64,000 bases of DNA from Plasmodium malariae (Eukaryota > Apicomplexa > Aconoidasida > Haemosporida > Plasmodiidae): contig NC_041783.1 of NCBI RefSeq assembly GCF_900090045.1, forward strand, positions 2,110,001-2,174,000. The letters are read 5' to 3'. Numbering within the stretch: position 1 is the stretch's first letter; every line of letters starts with the position of its first letter. The translations under genes and the position numbers were made by a program. Under the pieces are notes generated by a model that made no database searches, was not told where the DNA came from, and saw nothing but the letters and a program-made list of their open reading frames with translations. This document shows positions 24,843 through 36,330 of this stretch, in pieces.

Positions 24843-24985
24843 ATATGCATTTTACTTTTCATTACACTTTACTTTTCATTACACTTTACTTTTCATTACA
24901 CTTTACTTTTCATTACACTTTACTTTTCATTACATTTTACTTTTCATTACATTTTACTTTTCATTACATTTTACTTTTCATTACA
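24843..24985. repeat. 17-bp tandem array
   Basis: This is about eight copies of ATTACACTTTACTTTTC, with later copies changed to ATTACATTTTACTTTTC. That is a single C/T step shared by the downstream half, suggesting block duplication after the mutation. Non-coding. Confidence 0.85.
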
Positions 24986-26378
24986 TTTCATTTTTGTTAT
25001 ATTTTATTAATTTTTATTAAATTTTATTATTATTTTTTTTTTTTTGAATTTTGCAATGTTACGTATATAATATTAAAAACAACCAAAAGAACATGTGCAC
25101 ATGAGTTGTTCAGGTTAATATAAATCTCTCAAAATTGTTTAAAAAATTACAATGTTGTTATACTTATATAAATATATATATATTATATATATATATTATA
25201 TATAAATATTTTTTAACATTGTGGGTATAGGTATAATATTATATATAATCAATAAAATGTTATAAAATGTACAATAATTATTTATAAATGTTTAAAATAT
25301 AAGAATATTTAGAAAAAAAAAAAAAAATAAAATAAAATAAAAATAAAAAAAAAAAAAGAAACTATAATTTGCAGTGTATAATAAAATTAAGTTCTCATAA
25401 GAAAAAAACAGCTTTTTTTTTTGTTGTACTTTTTAAAATGTTTAATCTTGTTTTTGTTTACAACTTATAAAGGAAGATAAAATAATTAAAACATAATATT
25501 TTTATACAGCAATATTTGTTTTGTGTATGAGTAATTGTGTTTGTTTTAGTTCTTCTCTTTTTGATTGCATTTTGCTTTTCCACTTTGTCCCTCTTCTTTT
25601 TCCGTTCATTTTACTGTACATTTTTCTGTACATTTTTCTGTACATTTTTCTGTACATTTTTCTGTACATTTTTCTGTACATTTTTCTATTCACTTTTTTA
25701 TTAACTTTTTTTTTTTTTTTTCTTTTTTCCATTCAATTTAGCTATTCATAATAATATAAAGCTGTTATACTTTAATTTCTATTTCATGTACATGCATGGG
25801 GAATAAAATGTACACAATATTGTAACATAAAAAGGTGTAATAAAATACGTAAGTTATATTATAGAAGAATTATACTGTATTTTTTTTCTTGCATTATAAT
25901 ATAAAATGAAAAATGAAAAAAATGTTAAAGAAAAGAAAAAGTCATATATATATGCATATATATAAACATATATATCTACATTTAAAATTAAATTTGATAA
26001 ACCAAAAATGGAAATGCTTAATAATGTGTATCATTGATACTGTAAAATTGTTACCTAAGCAAGAATAAAAAAAGAAAAAAAAAAAAAAAAAAAAATGAAA
26101 TTTAAACTTTACAGTATTAAGAATAGTATTTTAATTAATTTTTTTTTGTTTTTTTTTGTTGGAACATACAACCGCATCGTGTCAAATGTAATTATTTATA
26201 AAATTGTTAATATACTAATTGTTGGCATTATTTTGTGGAAAGTGTAATGGTATCATCAAAGGAACTATTTCTCAACATAAGCGCGCTAGAGGAATTTTGG
26301 TAGTTACATTAACAACATTTATTTTGAATTTGTTTTTAGCTAATTTTAAAAATATTATTATTATTATTGGAAGTAACC

Positions 26379-26380
<2 letters not shown>

Positions 26381-26469
<89 letters not shown>

Positions 26470-26473
26470 CAGT
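26381..26473. repeat. (AGT)n microsatellite, about 30 copies
   Basis: This is an uninterrupted AGT run ending with one AGC. It lies about 115 bp beyond the stop codon of the minus-strand gene that ends at 26588, so it may be in that gene's 3' UTR. The poly-Ser and poly-Thr frames it creates are spurious. Confidence 0.93.
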
Positions 26474-26587
26474 ATTTTTTTTCAACATTTCTGTTATAAC
26501 TACTTTTAATCCATTTGGTGCCCCCCGCCCCAACATTTAGACGACTATGGAAAGAAATTTGCTTTTATCACCTACGTTTTTGTGTTT

Positions 26588-28778
26588 TTATAGTATTTCA
26601 TCGAAAAGTGTAATATACTGTAAGTCAAGATTAAGTGTAGGTGAACATATTACAGCTTTTCTTAGATGGTATAAAATTTCATCATTTTCAAAATTGTACT
26701 GTGTATTATACTCCTCTTGTATATGTCCATATTCATCTATTTGTAATTTCTCATTCAACTCGTAGTTATTAGTAGACGTTAAATTATTATCAACTTCACT
26801 GTTATTATTGTTGTCACTTTTGTTACTGCTATTATTGTTATCACTTTTGTTACTGTTATTTTTCTTCTTATTATTACTGTTACTATTATTGTTGTTGTTA
26901 TTGTAATTTTTTTTTTTTTTTTTCATCTTGTACAGTGTGTTCATATTAACCCCTTCTTCTTCATTCCTACTTGCAATCTCGTCATCCTCTTCCATAGCAT
27001 GACAATAATTCTTTGTTGAATTTGACTCACATAAATAATTTCCTACATATCCTGGTTTGCACAACAGACTAGACACATCGATACATGGTTCATTCCTCGT
27101 TCTCTCACCTTCGTTTTTATATATGCTTATGAAATCATCACTTTTGTGTATTACCTTGTAGCAACTTATTTTTTCGATACATTTTTTTTTTTGAATTGAT
27201 TTTATTTTTGGTTTTTCTGCTAGAAGCTGTAAAAAAAAAGGGGGAAAAGATATAAAAAAAATATAAAAAAATTAAAAAACAAAAATTAAAAAATAAATTA
27301 AAAAAGAAATTAAAAAAGAAATTAAAAAAGAAATTAAAAAAGAAATTAAAAAATATAAAATAAAAAAATATATTAAAAAATATTAAATTATAAAATGAAA
27401 AATGCTTTCCTAAAAAACTGAATTGGGGAAAAAAGTGAGGGATTATTTGAAAATATGTAACAGATTGTACTCAGGAAAGTATGAATACATATGCTTATGT
27501 ACATATATATGCCTACATATACATATGATGTGTATGCGGGCTTGATCAAACAGGACTGTTCCCGTAAGAATAAAATATATGCTTGAAAATAAAATAGAAG
27601 AGAATGGAACAAAATGGAACAAAATGGAACAAAATGGAGCAAAATGGAGCAAAATGGAACAAAATAAAGTAAAAAGCTTACTCTCTCAACTGTTACATCC
27701 TGTGCACTATTCCCGAATAAAGGTACACCTTCATTACATGATAATTTTTTAGAATTATTTAATTTTTCATTATAATCCTCTAGCGAATAGGGGTGATCAT
27801 ATGAACATACTTCTTCCTTTTCGACTCTGTCGCTAAGGTGAGACTCACTGTTTCCTCTACTGTTTGTAGAATTCCATTTGGAAATTTTTGCCTTATTTTT
27901 TAAGATGCTTTTTCTTGTTGAGGAATTATGCCTATATTGAAAATTATTGTGGTTATTATTTTTTATGCCTATAAAAAAAGAATAAAAAATAAGAAAAATA
28001 AATAATTAAACATATATATATAGTTATAGATATATAAAAGTAATGAATAGTAAATATAAAAGGTCATAATATGAATCGGTTTTCTGTTAGAAGATAGTAA
28101 CTTACTTTTTAACTTGCTCAAGATCATATTTTTTGAGTGCTTTAAAACCATCCCTGTTAAATTCTCTTTTAATGAATCCATATCAGGAGTTACAACACTT
28201 TTGACGAGCTTGACTTGAGATGAATGAAACAACAAAGCATCTTTTTTCTGTTGTGAGAAAAAGAATGGGTAAACTGCGTGAGTTCGAAAAATTCGAAAAA
28301 GTGGTTTGAAATTGCACCAAAAAGCGATTTAATAATGCACAAAAAGTGGTTTGATAATGAAAAAAAAAATAAACTAGATAAAAGGCCAAGAATGTACAAT
28401 TTACACTTCACTTTTTCGCTGTTAATTTTTCAAATTTTTTTTTTTTTTTTTTCTTTTATCATAGTTACCTGAACAGACTCAAGTTTGATAAGGTCATCTT
28501 GAAAACCACGAAACTTTGCTTCCCCTACTGGTGTATCATAGACTACTTCGGTATTACAAAATATTAGTTTTTGTGAGACCGATCTAATAGTATTTTGCTC
28601 TTTGTTATTATCGTTACAATAACTAATATGATGACAACTTACACTTCTCACGTTATTTGATAACGGGTTAAAAGTTGGTCCTGATATATTTTGTAAATAT
28701 TCATTGTATGAATTTTGAAACTCCCCACGTTTTAGCCCTTAAAAAATAAAATAAAAAAATGACGTAAAAATGTAGGCG

Positions 28779-28843
<65 letters not shown>

Positions 28844-30239
28844 GTACGTATGTATATGTATACAAGCAATTACTCCAAAGTGCATTATTGTAATTTACTT
28901 GTATTTGTAACTGATTGACTGTTAAGGTTTTTTCCAACTGGTAGTTTGATTTTTGAAAGGATTTTATTGCTCCAGTTACAATTTCTGTTTAAAATAGCGG
29001 AAAATGAAAAATCACTCACATACATATATGTATATACGTATGCATGTTCATTTGTATATAAGTTTGTACATACCCCATATCCACTGTTACAAAGAGATGG
29101 TGCAACGATATTATGAACAGAAATAGGTCAAAAAAGTGCTACAATACAGATATTCACCATTTGAATGAACATTCAGAAATATCATTATACATGTACCCTT
29201 AATGATGTACTATAGTAGAGTTTTTGTTTTTTTTGTTTTTTTTTGCTTCAAAAATGAAAAAGTAGTAATACAGGGAAAATATTTTTTAACATTTGAGGAA
29301 AAACCTCTTTCATGCGTGCAGAAAAAAGGATATTAGTGGAATAAACAAAACCAATGCAAAATGGGAGAATCTACATGTACACACATATATATATATACAT
29401 ATATATGTATATATATGGGTGTGCGTATGTATATTTCTATTTTTTTCCTACCTCAGAATGGAGAGTTTATTTTGTGAAGCTTGTCTGCATTTTTTTACTA
29501 AGTCTGTGTTCATGTGGACATTATCGTACACGATAGGTAGGTTAGTTATACTTTCTATAGTAGTGGGTGTAGAAGAAAAAGTCTTTTTATTTTTGAAAAC
29601 AGACGTTGTAACGCTGTCTGTTTTCTGATGATAAGGCACATAGTTAGGTAATTTTGTTTTTATATCTTTCACGTTTAATTCTTTTATTTCCCCGTTTATT
29701 TTTTTTAAAATACACTTCGTTTTAAGGAATTTATTCTTCTTATTGAATGCATTTTCGGAAGAGGGATTTTCTCGTGAGAAGTGTATCATGCTTGAGTGAA
29801 TATCGTCTCTTTTGCTTTTTCCTCGTTCGTTATTATCACTATTACCATTGAAATTATTGTTATTATTAATATTACGAGTATTATTAATGTTATTGCTATT
29901 AAAATTATATATATTATCCTTTATATTACTACTAATATTATCACTAAAATTTTCTCTTTTTTTTCTTATTTTGCTATACCCAATTTCAACTGAAAAATTG
30001 TGAGTGTTCAAATTATAAGTTTGGTTACTACAACTTGGTCGGATTAATATGCCACTACTTTTGCAATTTATTTTTTTCTCGCCTGACTTACTGTTTACGT
30101 ATTTCCCTTTTCTATTGCACATATTCTCGTTATACATATATCCACCATATTTGTTCTTTTCACATATTTGCTTGTTCAATGATACAGTTCGTGAAATTGC
30201 CGATTTCACTTTGTTTTTTAGGCTGCCAATACTTGTCAT
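26588..30239 (-). CDS. conserved-type Plasmodium protein, unknown function (6 exons)
   Basis: No family recognised. Exons: 30239-29452, 28984-28899, 28737-28469, 28247-28106, 27968-27682, 27226-26588. All five junctions have GT/AG borders with T-rich acceptors and the phases match throughout, giving 736 residues with no stop. Exon 1 starts MTSIGSLKNKVKSAISR and is Asn/Lys-rich. The more complex parts are IVYDNVHMNTDLVKKCRQAS, then FQDDLIKLESVQKKDALLFH across the exon 3/4 junction, and SVVTPDMDSLKENLTGMVLK in exon 4. The last exon carries a Lys/Asn/Ser-rich insert (26790-26920) and ends NLDLQYITLFDEIL. No signal peptide or membrane span is visible. Its place between Rab6 and coatomer gamma fits a conserved block, but the neighbours do not imply its role. 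Confidence 0.8.
27290..27665. repeat. two short arrays inside an intron
   Basis: The intron between exons 5 and 6 of the 736-residue gene (27227-27681) holds a 12-bp AAATTAAAAAAG-type array (27293-27355) and about six copies of a 10-bp TGGAACAAAA unit (27604-27664). The second lies within 20 bp of the exon 5 donor. A related but longer TAAACAAAATGGAA array occurs at 2537-2590. Confidence 0.75.
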
Positions 30240-30931
30240 AAATTTATTTATATTATTTAATTCTAAATGGTATTTTTCCTCTGTTTTTTTTTTTTTTTTT
30301 TTTTTCTTTTCTTCTAATTGTATGAACAGGACAGGTAAAAGTAGAAAAATTACTTTGGTTTGCGTTTTTATCTGACCTCATTTTATTAGTATCAATATAT
30401 TTAATATATTTTTTGTTGCATTTATTTGGTGCTATTTCGTGGCTTCTTGTAATCGCTACTTTTTTTTTTCTACATATTTATATATTTATTTATTTAAAAA
30501 TGAAAGTTGTTAAATGAATGAATGTTGTTAAATGAATGAAAGTTGTTTATTGTCTTAACTCAAATTTTGCGTAATGGAGTTTGTTTGAAACAAATGTGTG
30601 CAGAGTATATAAATATATATGAGGAAGGAAAAAAAAAGACGAAATTTTTTTTGGGAAATTATATCTGTACTTTTACATATATGTGAAGTGAAGGTTTGCA
30701 CTTTACATATATTTTAGTTTATCAGAGCTGTTCAGTTGTAATATTTTTTAGTGTATATAAGTGTGCATACACAGACGAATAGATGTTTACATGCCCTAAT
30801 ATATATAAATGTACTTAACACGTGTAGCAATTTTATTCTGAAGCATTTGCTTTTCCATCACATTATGTTAATATACTTATTATAAAAAAGTAAAAATCCT
30901 TTTTATGATTAACTTCATATTTGTTACAACA
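30240..30931. other. intergenic spacer, no gene seen
   Basis: AT-rich sequence upstream of the 736-residue gene, with a T run at 30283-30305. I see no open frame beyond simple-sequence artefacts and no matched splice sites. Confidence 0.5.
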
Positions 30932-31547
30932 CTAATGAGCTAGTTTGTAGTGCATAGATGGACGCATGAACAAAAATATTTCACTGTTAAGTACCCTTTT
31001 TAAGGTGCTCCCTTGAGCACAAAAAAAAAAAAAAAATAATAAAATAAAATAAAATAAAATAAAATAGATACACATATATATGTATATTTGAGCGTACGTA
31101 GTACTGCCAATGCATTTACCAAAAAAGGACCAATTAAAAATTTTATTTTTTACAAATTCTACAATGCCCTTTGTTCTTAATTTGAACTGTTTTATAAGGA
31201 TACCACTTGCACACACACACACATACACATACATACATACATAAAAAAAAAAAAAAAGAAATAATAATAAAAAATAAGTATTACCGTTCTTTTCTCTTAA
31301 AAATGCAGTGGTACCCTGTACTAAGTCAGCACTTTACTTTCAAGACTATAACGAGACCGCAGTGATGTACAATGTTATACAAGTAATTCTGAAAAAATGA
31401 TTCATTGTGTTACTGCTAATCTGTTAAACTCATTTATGAAACATACACATGTGTAAAATTAATACAAAAGATTTGAAGCTAAAGAAAAAGAAAATAAGTA
31501 TGTGATAAGAAATTAGAATTTACTTTCTTCCAATTTGCATTATACAT
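30932..31547 (-). pseudogene. possible bL33-like (mitochondrial) ribosomal protein, in-frame TGA (4 exons)
   Basis: Tentative. Four minus-strand segments join with GT/AG borders and matching phases: 31547-31524 (MYNANWKK), 31388-31285, 31205-31120 and 31011-30932, 98 codons to a TAG. A TGA at codon 29, inside the second exon, interrupts it. Around the TGA the sequence (GLVIVLKVKC, then LSTGYHCIFKRK, later GIVEFVKNKI) resembles the mitochondrial type of ribosomal protein bL33: Val/Leu strand, S-x-(G)-TGY turn, basic stretch, then a hydrophobic strand near the end. The extra C-terminal exon (LKRVLNSEIFLFMRPSMHYK) is not part of bL33. The phase agreement argues for a gene; the TGA argues for decay, a sequence error or a wrong model. 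I mark it as broken. Confidence 0.28.
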
Positions 31548-32001
31548 ATTTCTTCATTTAATTTTGTTAATACTTCGCTTATTTATTTCTTTCTTAATGC
31601 AACACTACTGGGTTTATGCAAATCTATGTGTTTTAAGTTGTCATAATTATAATTGGATGAGGACTGTTTTGACTAATATATTCCCTCGAGGAACTGATAA
31701 AAAAATAAAATAAATGCAATAAAAGTGGGTATAAAAAAAAAAAAAAAAAAAAAGGGTAAGTAAACATTTGCATATACGTGTGCTAAGGAAAACAAAGAAA
31801 TACATGAGAATGTAAGTCTATTCATATATGCCTAATAAAATATGTAAAAATCAAGGAAAAAAAAAAAAATAGAAAAACAAACAAAATATTCTATATAACT
31901 ATTTATACACATGCACATAAGTACTTGACACATTTTGTAAAGTTATGTGTGCACTTAATAAAAATAAAATAACAACATACATACATACATACATACATAC
32001 A

Positions 32002-32053
<52 letters not shown>

Positions 32054-32772
32054 CGTCTATGTATTATACTATATATTTTACGAAGTGAAGGAACAAAGAT
32101 GAATTCTTTCGTAAATGTAGCATGGCAAAAATAAAAAATTAATAATATGGAGGAAGGAAAAAAGTTAAGAGGTATAATGAAATAATAATAAAAAAAAAAA
32201 AATAAAATTGCTCTTTAAAAGATATTTTAAACTTTATTATAATATTTCATTAAGCGGGAATATAGTCATTTACACAAGTTTTAAAAATTATCACATTAAT
32301 ATAAATTATATCAAGAAAATTTTGCAATATTCTTTTATATAAATTTAAAATGGAGAAATTACAAACTTTAAAATTAAAAACAAATAAAAAAAAAAAAAAA
32401 AAAAAAAAAAGAAGTCCCTGTTGTATGCTTGTGCTAATAAGGGGGTATGAATAGTTGGCGTCATATGTTGTTAGAAAGTGCGTACATATTACAGAAAGCA
32501 TGTGTGTATATTAATACGATTATATTTATAAATATATATACGTATGTTAGCATGCATATATACACACCCACCAATGCATATACCAGTGCACATATTCATG
32601 CACACATATTCATGCACACGTATTCAAACTACTATACATGTGTCAGCCTAGGGTTATCTATTCATGCATTAGTACATATGCGTGAGCAAGGAAACTCATA
32701 CGTACACTTTTTCCCAGTGGCTTCATACATCATATATAACCACTTACTAAAAGAGATAACAATTAAAGTAAA
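31548..32772. other. intergenic spacer with (ACAT)n
   Basis: This spacer at the 3' side of coatomer gamma holds (ACAT)n at 31976-32030 flowing into (AT)n, plus A and T runs. On the minus strand near 31590-31665, a frame after an ATATTAG acceptor reads SKQSSSNYNYDNLKHIDLHK and then PSSVALRKK before a stop. It resembles a C-terminal exon, but I found no upstream exon for it. Confidence 0.5.
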
Positions 32773-35700
32773 CTATTCGAGGGATTTTAAGATATGTTCT
32801 GACAGCTGCCTACTCTTAGATCTACATATAATTTTCAACAAGCATCCATACTGTTGTGACAGTATTAGAGAAGCTTTACATAAAACATTCGATTCATTTA
32901 AAAATTTGGCTGATAGGAGCATATTATGATTTGTTGAGTTATTTTCTACAATATCTGTGTTGTCACATGCCATCATGTTTAATGTATTTAATAATCCTAC
33001 CACAGCTAGCTGGATATTTTCAAAATTTAGGCTAAATTTGCTGACCGATTCAGAATTTAAATTGTCCATACTTTCCCATACATGTTTAAATTCACCATTT
33101 CTTAAAATTTTGGGATTAATAAAATCTGTTATTTGTATACTAAATGGGTTAATAGAATATGAGTCTGGAAAACCTTCATCCATTTCGTTGTCTTTGGTTA
33201 GAAAATGCAAAGAAATTTGAAAAATCTGAGTAACATTATAAACGTTTGGCTCGTTGTTGCCATTGAAATTACTACTGTTATTATCATTGCCATTGTCGTT
33301 ACTTCCATTATAGTTAATAATTTCTGCCTGAGTAAAGCAAGAACCTTTTCCCAGGAGGACGTATAAATTTTGGGGGGAATTATAATATAAATTTTGAATT
33401 GCTGTTTTTTCAAGAATGATCCACTTGTTATCATAAGTGTTTATTTGTAAGTTTACATTTGATAAAATTTGTTCAGTTAGTGTATTTTGAATAAGAAATT
33501 CAAGTATTACATGATTATCATATATATATTTTTTTACAGAAACCGTGTATTCTGCTTCACTTTCTGTTAAAGCAGTTGACTTTGTAATAATTTTTATGTT
33601 ACCCATACTATATTTTTCTATAAAAGGTGATACATTTTCTAAATATACTGAATCTGTTGTTTGTTCAAGATTCTTTGTTAAAGTGTTTGTATTATTTAAA
33701 TTTTCTGAGTATGAGCTTTTTCTTTTTGAGTGAGTAGACGAAAGAGCATCTTTATTTGTATCATTCATTTTAGTTATTTCGTCTTTTATATTTTCGTACT
33801 GAAATTCTTCATTCTTATTGTTCTCTAGGTGATTGGTTATGTAGTAGAGGAGAGCTTCTACATTCGAGGGTTCTTCGTTCGATAGCAGCTCGTCTATCAA
33901 TGGTATGGCTTGTTTGTCTTTTTGCTGCATATTTTCTGATTCTGCTGCATCTACATCTGCTTCTTTTACTGCATTTGCTTCTTTTTCTTGAGGGGTTATT
34001 TGCTCATCCGTACAACTACCGGGTAGATTGCTATCACCATGAACGTTTGTAGTAGAGGCCAACTCCAAATCTATAATTTTCTCCTTCAGCATGTAATAGA
34101 AAAAGTTGGTTCGATCCCTGACTTCATCATCATTATCAGCTAATAAGCATTTTAGTAAAAACAATATATCTTTACAATTTTCAGTACACTTTAGAGCAAT
34201 ATGAAATAAGGCATACATCCCATCAACTCGAATAGTAGCATTTTCAAGAATGAGTCTGTTATAAATATATCTTATATATTTTGCTGGGTTCCTAGTTTTA
34301 GGTATGTGTAATAGTAAAAATCTTATAACTCTAAGAAGTAGAGAGTTATATTCACAATCTTCAATAAATTCACATAGCTGTAATATAGCTGTTTCTTCTG
34401 AGTGAGGTATTTGACTTATTATTAATATAATAGCATCAATTGTATTTGATTTGAATTGATAAGATTCTTCATCTCTTATATTATTTGATAAGAAATTTAG
34501 AATAATATTACATTTACTAGGATAAATAAAACATAAATTTTTTACTTCTTCAATAATTTGTATTTTAAAAAAACTATTATCACCACTCATATAATTATTA
34601 ATTTGATTTAGTAATTTATCTATATTTGATTCATCTCCTGTTTTTAATAATGTAGTAAATGCTAGAACACATATACTTTTATTACTATCAACTAGTAAGT
34701 TTTCTATATCTGAATTAAGCTTTGACATAACAAGAGGTCTATGGTGAGCTAATTTATTTATTTGTCTTATTATACTAAACTTATCTACAATTTTTGTAGA
34801 GAGTAAAAACAGTTGACATATTTTTATGCATTCATTCAATATATCAATATTAAATACTGTAGTTGTGTTTCTTCCAGCAATATCATATATAGCCAAATCA
34901 AATATGCACTTAACACACTCAAAAAGAATTATTATATCTTTGCTTTTTAGACATATTTTTAAGTAATCGAAGCATACTTTCGTCGTTGGGTGTATTAACT
35001 GATTTTTGCTGTTTTTTGTGTAGTCATGTATATTATACATGGGACTACTGCTACGCATGGTGATGTTATTATGAGCGTTACTGCTACTGTATGCACCAAC
35101 ACTGCTAACATTTCCTATGTTGTTCACCCCACTAGCATTGCCCATATCACCCTCCACCTCCGTGCAGTATATCAAATAAGATGCGTATTTGATCAATAGA
35201 CAACTAGCTAAAGAACCGGAAGGGTTATTGGATCCCTTAGCATAAGTACTAATTATTTTTTCTAAAGCAAGTTTATCTTGACATTTTATAGAGCATAGTA
35301 AGGTTAAGGCATGGAACTGAATCATGGCATTTTTGCTATTAGTACATTCACTAATTTCATTTGTCCATTTTTTAACTATATCACAAGATGTGTTAGCATA
35401 TAAATTTAAACCACAAAGTAATGCTGAACAAGAAACAAAAGGATTCTTATCAACTATAGCTGTTTTTAAATATCGTTCTATTTGTGTTGCCATGGAATAG
35501 TCAATAATTTTACTCAACACCCTTATAGCATTAGCTCTATAACAATCATTGGCAGAATTCATATCTTTTGTTAATGAGCTTGTGACAATAAATATTTCCT
35601 TGTCATTTACTGGCAAATTTTTTATCAGTAGATAAATCATTCTTCTTAATATCTCATTATTGGATTGAAATAATTTTGTGATACTAAAAAATATATCTGT

Positions 35701-35934
35701 ACATTCTTGAGGTGTCAAACTGTCTTCACCTTTATTTATTAAGTATAATATCTTTGTTAAAATTTGTAAACATTTTTGTGTATTTAATGGATAACTTGAG
35801 AAAACTCTTGTTTCTTGTAGTATACTCGCTTTGTCCCCTTCATGGGGATTCAAAAATGATTTATCATCTTCATATTTTGAGTCTTTTAACAAATTCCTTT
35901 GCAATTTTTCTTTCATGATAAGTGGTTTTAGCAT
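32773..35934 (-). CDS. coatomer subunit gamma (gamma-COP)
   Basis: Gamma-COP is part of the F-subcomplex of the COPI coat that drives Golgi-to-ER and intra-Golgi transport; its appendage recruits ArfGAP. The product is a single exon of 1,053 residues, longer than the ~870 of animals because of low-complexity inserts. The adaptin-like N-terminal solenoid is clear: ILQETRVFSSYPLNTQKC, TKILYLINKGE (60-70), TKLFQSNNEILRRM, VTSSLTKDMNSANDCYR, LLKTGDESNIDKLLNQI, LCEFIEDCEY and KYIRYIYNRL. An Asn/Ser/Gly insert lies around 260-310 and an acidic, Ser-rich linker at about 640-770. The appendage domain starts near 780 and runs to the end (LLSAKFLNESNVLCKASLIL, then CRSKSRQLSEHILKSLE). Confidence 0.97.
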   Translation of the reverse strand: MLKPLIMKEKLQRNLLKDSKYEDDKSFLNPHEGDKASILQETRVFSSYPLNTQKCLQILTKILYLINKGEDSLTPQECTDIFFSITKLFQSNNEILRRMIYLLIKNLPVNDKEIFIVTSSLTKDMNSANDCYRANAIRVLSKIIDYSMATQIERYLKTAIVDKNPFVSCSALLCGLNLYANTSCDIVKKWTNEISECTNSKNAMIQFHALTLLCSIKCQDKLALEKIISTYAKGSNNPSGSLASCLLIKYASYLIYCTEVEGDMGNASGVNNIGNVSSVGAYSSSNAHNNITMRSSSPMYNIHDYTKNSKNQLIHPTTKVCFDYLKICLKSKDIIILFECVKCIFDLAIYDIAGRNTTTVFNIDILNECIKICQLFLLSTKIVDKFSIIRQINKLAHHRPLVMSKLNSDIENLLVDSNKSICVLAFTTLLKTGDESNIDKLLNQINNYMSGDNSFFKIQIIEEVKNLCFIYPSKCNIILNFLSNNIRDEESYQFKSNTIDAIILIISQIPHSEETAILQLCEFIEDCEYNSLLLRVIRFLLLHIPKTRNPAKYIRYIYNRLILENATIRVDGMYALFHIALKCTENCKDILFLLKCLLADNDDEVRDRTNFFYYMLKEKIIDLELASTTNVHGDSNLPGSCTDEQITPQEKEANAVKEADVDAAESENMQQKDKQAIPLIDELLSNEEPSNVEALLYYITNHLENNKNEEFQYENIKDEITKMNDTNKDALSSTHSKRKSSYSENLNNTNTLTKNLEQTTDSVYLENVSPFIEKYSMGNIKIITKSTALTESEAEYTVSVKKYIYDNHVILEFLIQNTLTEQILSNVNLQINTYDNKWIILEKTAIQNLYYNSPQNLYVLLGKGSCFTQAEIINYNGSNDNGNDNNSSNFNGNNEPNVYNVTQIFQISLHFLTKDNEMDEGFPDSYSINPFSIQITDFINPKILRNGEFKHVWESMDNLNSESVSKFSLNFENIQLAVVGLLNTLNMMACDNTDIVENNSTNHNMLLSAKFLNESNVLCKASLILSQQYGCLLKIICRSKSRQLSEHILKSLE

Positions 35935-36019
35935 TTTTGCACTAATTCGATAGTTCGAGCTGACCTTTTGAAACTGTAAACGGGGTGGAAAAGAGGCACA
36001 TGTATGTACATAAGTTTAT

Positions 36020-36330
36020 ATATGTATATGCATGTTTGTACATGTCTGTAAAAGTCTATACATGTGTGTATATATGTATTTGCATGTTTGTACATGTCTG
36101 TAAAAGTCTATACATGTGTGTATATATGTATTTGCATGTTTGTACATGTCTGTAAAAGTCTATACATGTGTGTATATATGTATATGCATGTTTGTACATG
36201 TCTGTAAAAGTCTATACATGTGTGTATATATGTATATGCATGTTTGTACATGTCTGTAAATGTCTATACATGTGTGTATATATGTATATGCATGTTTGTA
36301 CATGTCTGTAAATGTCTGTATATATTATGT
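36020..36330. repeat. 52-bp minisatellite, about 6 copies, upstream of gamma-COP
   Basis: The unit begins TGTATATGCATGTTTGTACA, continues TGTCTGTAAAAGTCTATACA and ends TGTGTGTATATA. Copies differ by a few A/T and A/T-rich changes (TGTATTTGCATG versus TGTATATGCATG; TGTAAAAGTC versus TGTAAATGTC). The array starts about 90 bp upstream of the coatomer gamma ATG, within its expected 5' UTR/promoter. Confidence 0.88.

Larger units (their letters stand above)
24336..26587. other. intergenic spacer with several short arrays
   Basis: This spacer lies between Rab6 (5' side) and the 3' end of the next minus-strand gene. It contains (TA)n at 24537-24556 and 24582-24632, a 17-bp ATTACACTTTACTTTTC array (24843-24985), a 12-bp TGTACATTTTTC array (25616-25687) and about 30 AGT triplets (26381-26469). 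A short plus-strand frame at 26248 (MVSSKELFLNISALEEF) precedes GTAGTT but has no partner exon. Confidence 0.5.

Noticed and set aside
26248..26302. Plus-strand MVSSKELFLNISALEEF followed by GTAGTT
   Set aside because: No downstream exon on the plus strand; the region beyond is an AGT microsatellite and then a minus-strand gene.
31590..31665. Minus-strand C-terminal-like exon ending VALRKK
   Set aside because: Good acceptor and clean frame, but no upstream donor exon could be matched in the 1.1 kb before coatomer gamma.
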